Shown here: piece after piece, positions 6,143 through 7,885 of the stretch
Numbering within the stretch: position 1 is the stretch's first letter
Layout of the letters: each line of letters opens with the position of its first letter
Assembly (NCBI GenBank): GCA_947464885.1
Contig: CANHYZ010000084.1
Span: 1 to 7,885 of the forward strand
Origin: Flavobacteriales bacterium
GTDB lineage: Bacteria; Bacteroidota; Bacteroidia; Flavobacteriales_D; Sanyastnellaceae
Length of the DNA stretch: 7,885 nucleotides
Direction: 5' to 3'
Notes under the pieces: model-generated
Databases searched by the model: none
What the model was told of the DNA's origin: nothing
What the model saw: only the letters and a program-made list of their open reading frames with translations
Translations under genes and position numbers: made by a program

Positions 6143-6280
6143 CTTTGCGCACTTTGCGAGAATTTCTCTTTGCGCACTTTGCGAGAAACTCCTCTCTGCG
6201 GGCTTTGCGAGAAACTCCTCTCTGCGGGCTTTGCGAGAAACTCCTCTCCGCGCACTTTGCGAGAAACTTCTCTCTGCGTG
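6143..6280. repeat. 26-bp tandem repeat array in CTTTGCG orientation
   Basis: A 9-bp partial CTTTGCGCA (6143-6151) precedes five consecutive units at 6152-6176 (25 bp), 6177-6202, 6203-6228, 6229-6254 and 6255-6280 (26 bp each). Units begin CTTTGCGAGAA and end in CTCT(C/G/T)CG-type sequence. Units two and three are identical. The array is the inverted counterpart of the 5690-5769 and 6041-6090 copies and ends 8 bp before the tyrS stop codon. Confidence 0.9.
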
Positions 6281-6288
6281 AAATCCCT

Positions 6289-7566
6289 TTACACCCTCAA
6301 CAAAAAGTAATTCTTCTTCCCCTTCTGCAACAACACCACTCCACCGGCCAGTACATCCGCGGCTGATAGCACACGCTCCGCATCCACCTTCACTTTATTC
6401 ACGCTGATACTTCCCTCCTGCAACGCCCGTCGCGCCTCGCCGTTCGACTTCATAAAGCCACTCTTCACCAGAGAGTCTACAATCGAAAGTCCCGCTGATA
6501 ATTCATCGCGAGTGATATCGCCCTGCTGAACGCCCTCAAAGATTTCCATCAACGTTTCGCTGCTCAACTTGCGCAAATCTTCATCTGTGCTTTTGCCAAA
6601 TAAAATATCGGATGCAGCCACCGCCGCTTCATAATCCGCCACCGAATGCACACGGCATGTGATGTCTTTCGCCAGCGCCTTTTGCATCGGGCGCTTGCCG
6701 GGATCTTGCGTTTGCTCAGCCTCGAGCGCTTCGATTTCCTCTCGCGTCATCAAGGTGAAAATGCGGATGTACGTCGACACGTCAGCATCACTCGCATTCA
6801 ACCAGAACTGGTAAAACTTATACGGCGAGGTGCGCTTGGGATCCAACCAGATGTTACCGCTCTCGGTCTTCCCGAATTTCGTTCCGTCGGCCTTCTTGAT
6901 GAGCGGTGTTGTGAGCGCGAACGCCTGACCACCGTCTTTGCGACGAATCAACTCGGTGCCCGTCACAATGTTTCCCCACTGATCACTACCTCCCATCTGC
7001 AACATCACGCCCTTGTTCTTCCATAAAAAATAAAAGTCGTAGCCCTGCACCAGCTGGTAACTGAACTCGGTAAATGACATCCCCGTCTCCAGTCTGTTCT
7101 TCACCGAATCCTTCGCCATCATATAGTTCACGCTGATGTGCTTGCCCACATCGCGGATGAATTCCAAAAATCCGAACGACTTGAACCAGTCGTAATTGTT
7201 GACCATCTCCGCCGAATTCGCACCGCAGTTGAAATCGAGGAATTTCTCAATCTGCTTCTGCTGACACGCCTGGTTGTGACGCAGTGTTTCCTCATCGAGT
7301 AAGTTGCGCTCGGCGCTCTTACCGCTAGGATCGCCTACCATGCCCGTTGCACCGCCAATCAAAGCCATCGGCTTATGACCGCATTGCTGGAAGTGCAACA
7401 GCGACATAATCTGCACGAGATTGCCCACGCCCAACGAATCAGCCGTCGGGTCGAATCCAATGTAGCCGAGCACCATGCCCTTCTGCAATTCATCCTCGGT
7501 GCCGGGCATCACGTCATGCAACATGCCGCGCCACTTCAATTCTTCAATAAAATTCTTCTTGCTCAT
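6289..7566 (-). CDS. tyrS: Tyrosyl-tRNA synthetase
   Basis: This class I aminoacyl-tRNA synthetase charges tRNA-Tyr with tyrosine using ATP in the cytoplasm. The 425-residue product has full bacterial length and order: GFDPTADS (37-44) leading into the HIGH-motif region, GGATGMVGDPSGKS (71-84), the tyrosine-pocket residues Tyr170, Gln174 and Asp177 in SYQLVQGYDF, GGSDQWGN (192-199), the KMSKS-equivalent KFGKT (230-234) and a C-terminal S4 RNA-binding domain (about 361-423). The HIGH tetrad reads GVGN at 46-49, so both histidines are replaced; the rest of the active site appears intact. The ATG at 7566 gives the usual N-terminus. It lies 22 bp downstream of murF on the same strand, suggesting co-transcription, and converges on GH3 across the repeat region. 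Confidence 0.97.
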   Translation of the reverse strand: MSKKNFIEELKWRGMLHDVMPGTEDELQKGMVLGYIGFDPTADSLGVGNLVQIMSLLHFQQCGHKPMALIGGATGMVGDPSGKSAERNLLDEETLRHNQACQQKQIEKFLDFNCGANSAEMVNNYDWFKSFGFLEFIRDVGKHISVNYMMAKDSVKNRLETGMSFTEFSYQLVQGYDFYFLWKNKGVMLQMGGSDQWGNIVTGTELIRRKDGGQAFALTTPLIKKADGTKFGKTESGNIWLDPKRTSPYKFYQFWLNASDADVSTYIRIFTLMTREEIEALEAEQTQDPGKRPMQKALAKDITCRVHSVADYEAAVAASDILFGKSTDEDLRKLSSETLMEIFEGVQQGDITRDELSAGLSIVDSLVKSGFMKSNGEARRALQEGSISVNKVKVDAERVLSAADVLAGGVVLLQKGKKNYFLLRV

Positions 7567-7588
7567 AGTCGGTTACAAAATTACCGCG

Positions 7589-7885
7589 TCACAGCGCGCT
7601 TACCACTTCTTCGAGTTTAATTCCCCGCGAACCCTTTATCAAAATCACATGATCGCGTATCGCCATGGTTTCGAGATGAGCCTTGGCGGCCAGGTTGTTT
7701 TCAAACACATCATCATCACCGTCCTTCCAAACAGACTTGAAAATCGGCCCAACCAAAATGCCCTTCAAACCCAATCGCTTTGCGACATCCATGATGTGGC
7801 GGTGTTCGTCAGGCCCCATATCGCCGAGCTCCAGCATATCCCCAATCACAAAAAACTTCTGTGCCGCCGATTGCTTGCTCAAGGC
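7589..7885 (-). CDS. murF: UDP-N-acetylmuramoyl-tripeptide--D-alanyl-D-alanine ligase, C-terminal end (partial)
   Basis: The visible 98 codons run off the right edge and read straight through to 7885, so the TTG at 7880-7882 is not the true start. The segment is the C-terminal third domain of a Mur ligase: FVIGDMLELG near its beginning matches the VVGDMAELG motif of MurF, and ILIKGSRGIKLEEVVSAL at the end matches the ILVKGSR...MEEVV motif of Escherichia coli MurF. MurF adds D-Ala-D-Ala to the UDP-MurNAc tripeptide in the cytoplasm with ATP, the last soluble step in building the peptidoglycan pentapeptide. The C-terminal domain binds the incoming dipeptide and closes the active site. It stops at TGA 7589-7591, 22 bp before tyrS. 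The start and the catalytic central domain lie outside the window. Confidence 0.92.
   Translation of the reverse strand, partial: ALSKQSAAQKFFVIGDMLELGDMGPDEHRHIMDVAKRLGLKGILVGPIFKSVWKDGDDDVFENNLAAKAHLETMAIRDHVILIKGSRGIKLEEVVSAL

Larger units (their letters stand above)
5673..6288. other. 616-bp repeat-rich intergenic region between convergent genes
   Basis: No credible gene lies between the GH3 stop and the tyrS stop. The region holds, in order, a CGCAAAG-oriented array (5690-5769), a hairpin (5794-5825), an AT-rich non-repeat segment with small stems (about 5831-5970), an intrinsic terminator (5971-6008), more CGCAAAG-oriented units (6041-6090) and a CTTTGCG-oriented array (6143-6280). Open frames crossing it read through repeats whose 25-26 bp period is not divisible by three, giving mixed-frame low-complexity peptides, and are not taken as genes. 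Confidence 0.9.

Noticed and set aside
5690..6280. CRISPR array
   Set aside because: Units are contiguous tandem or inverted copies without unique spacers of regular length, and no cas genes are present.
5673..6288. Insertion sequence or MITE remnant
   Set aside because: The inverted arrays look like terminal repeats, but the units are internally tandem and degenerate, with no target-site duplication or transposase fragment visible.
6106..6366. Plus-strand open frame of 86 codons across the right repeat array
   Set aside because: It is built from 26-bp repeat units that shift frame each copy and it overlaps the tyrS 3' end; the arginine/leucine-rich peptide is a repeat artefact.
7576..7583. 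TAATTTTG on the minus strand as a tyrS-specific promoter
   Set aside because: It fits TAnnTTTG but ends only 9 bp before the tyrS ATG, has no -33 element, and murF is 22 bp upstream, so a chance match with murF-tyrS co-transcription is more likely.

Overview
This window looks like chromosomal DNA from a member of the Bacteroidota, probably of the Flavobacteriales/Cytophagia type. The evidence is a secreted protein with a C-terminal type IX secretion (Por) sorting domain, TAnnTTTG-like promoter -7 boxes, starts with little or no Shine-Dalgarno sequence, and a GH3-family acyl-adenylating enzyme of a kind common in that phylum. The genus cannot be fixed from the sequence alone.

Layout, left to right. 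Positions 1-150 hold two short heptamer tandem arrays in opposite orientation around a hairpin, all at the 3' end of ahcY. Next come ahcY (minus strand, S-adenosylhomocysteine hydrolase) and a 117-bp divergent promoter region. A plus-strand run follows: a 4'-phosphopantetheinyl transferase, a 625-residue type IX-secreted multidomain protein, and a GH3-like adenylating enzyme only 12 bp behind it. A 616-bp intergenic region (5673-6288) separates this run from tyrS (minus strand, tyrosyl-tRNA synthetase). That region is packed with CGCAAAG-type repeat arrays in inverted orientation, hairpins and one very clear intrinsic terminator. The C-terminal end of murF (minus strand) lies 22 bp upstream of tyrS and runs off the right edge.

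Functionally the genes are mostly housekeeping: recycling of S-adenosylhomocysteine from methylation reactions (ahcY), carrier-protein activation (PPTase), peptidoglycan precursor synthesis (murF) and tRNA-Tyr charging (tyrS). The secreted protein and the GH3-like enzyme probably share a transcript, but nothing in the sequence shows a shared function. murF and tyrS also look co-transcribed.

I found no defence system, CRISPR array, transposase, phage gene or biosynthetic cluster. The unusual content is intergenic: a (GGGGACT)n array that matches the G-quadruplex pattern beside the ahcY terminator, an ahcY stop codon embedded in a heptamer array, and mirrored repeat arrays abutting two convergent stop codons. 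Two proteins also show departures at normally conserved positions: TyrRS lacks both His residues of its HIGH motif, and the PPTase has Gln at a usual metal-ligand Glu.
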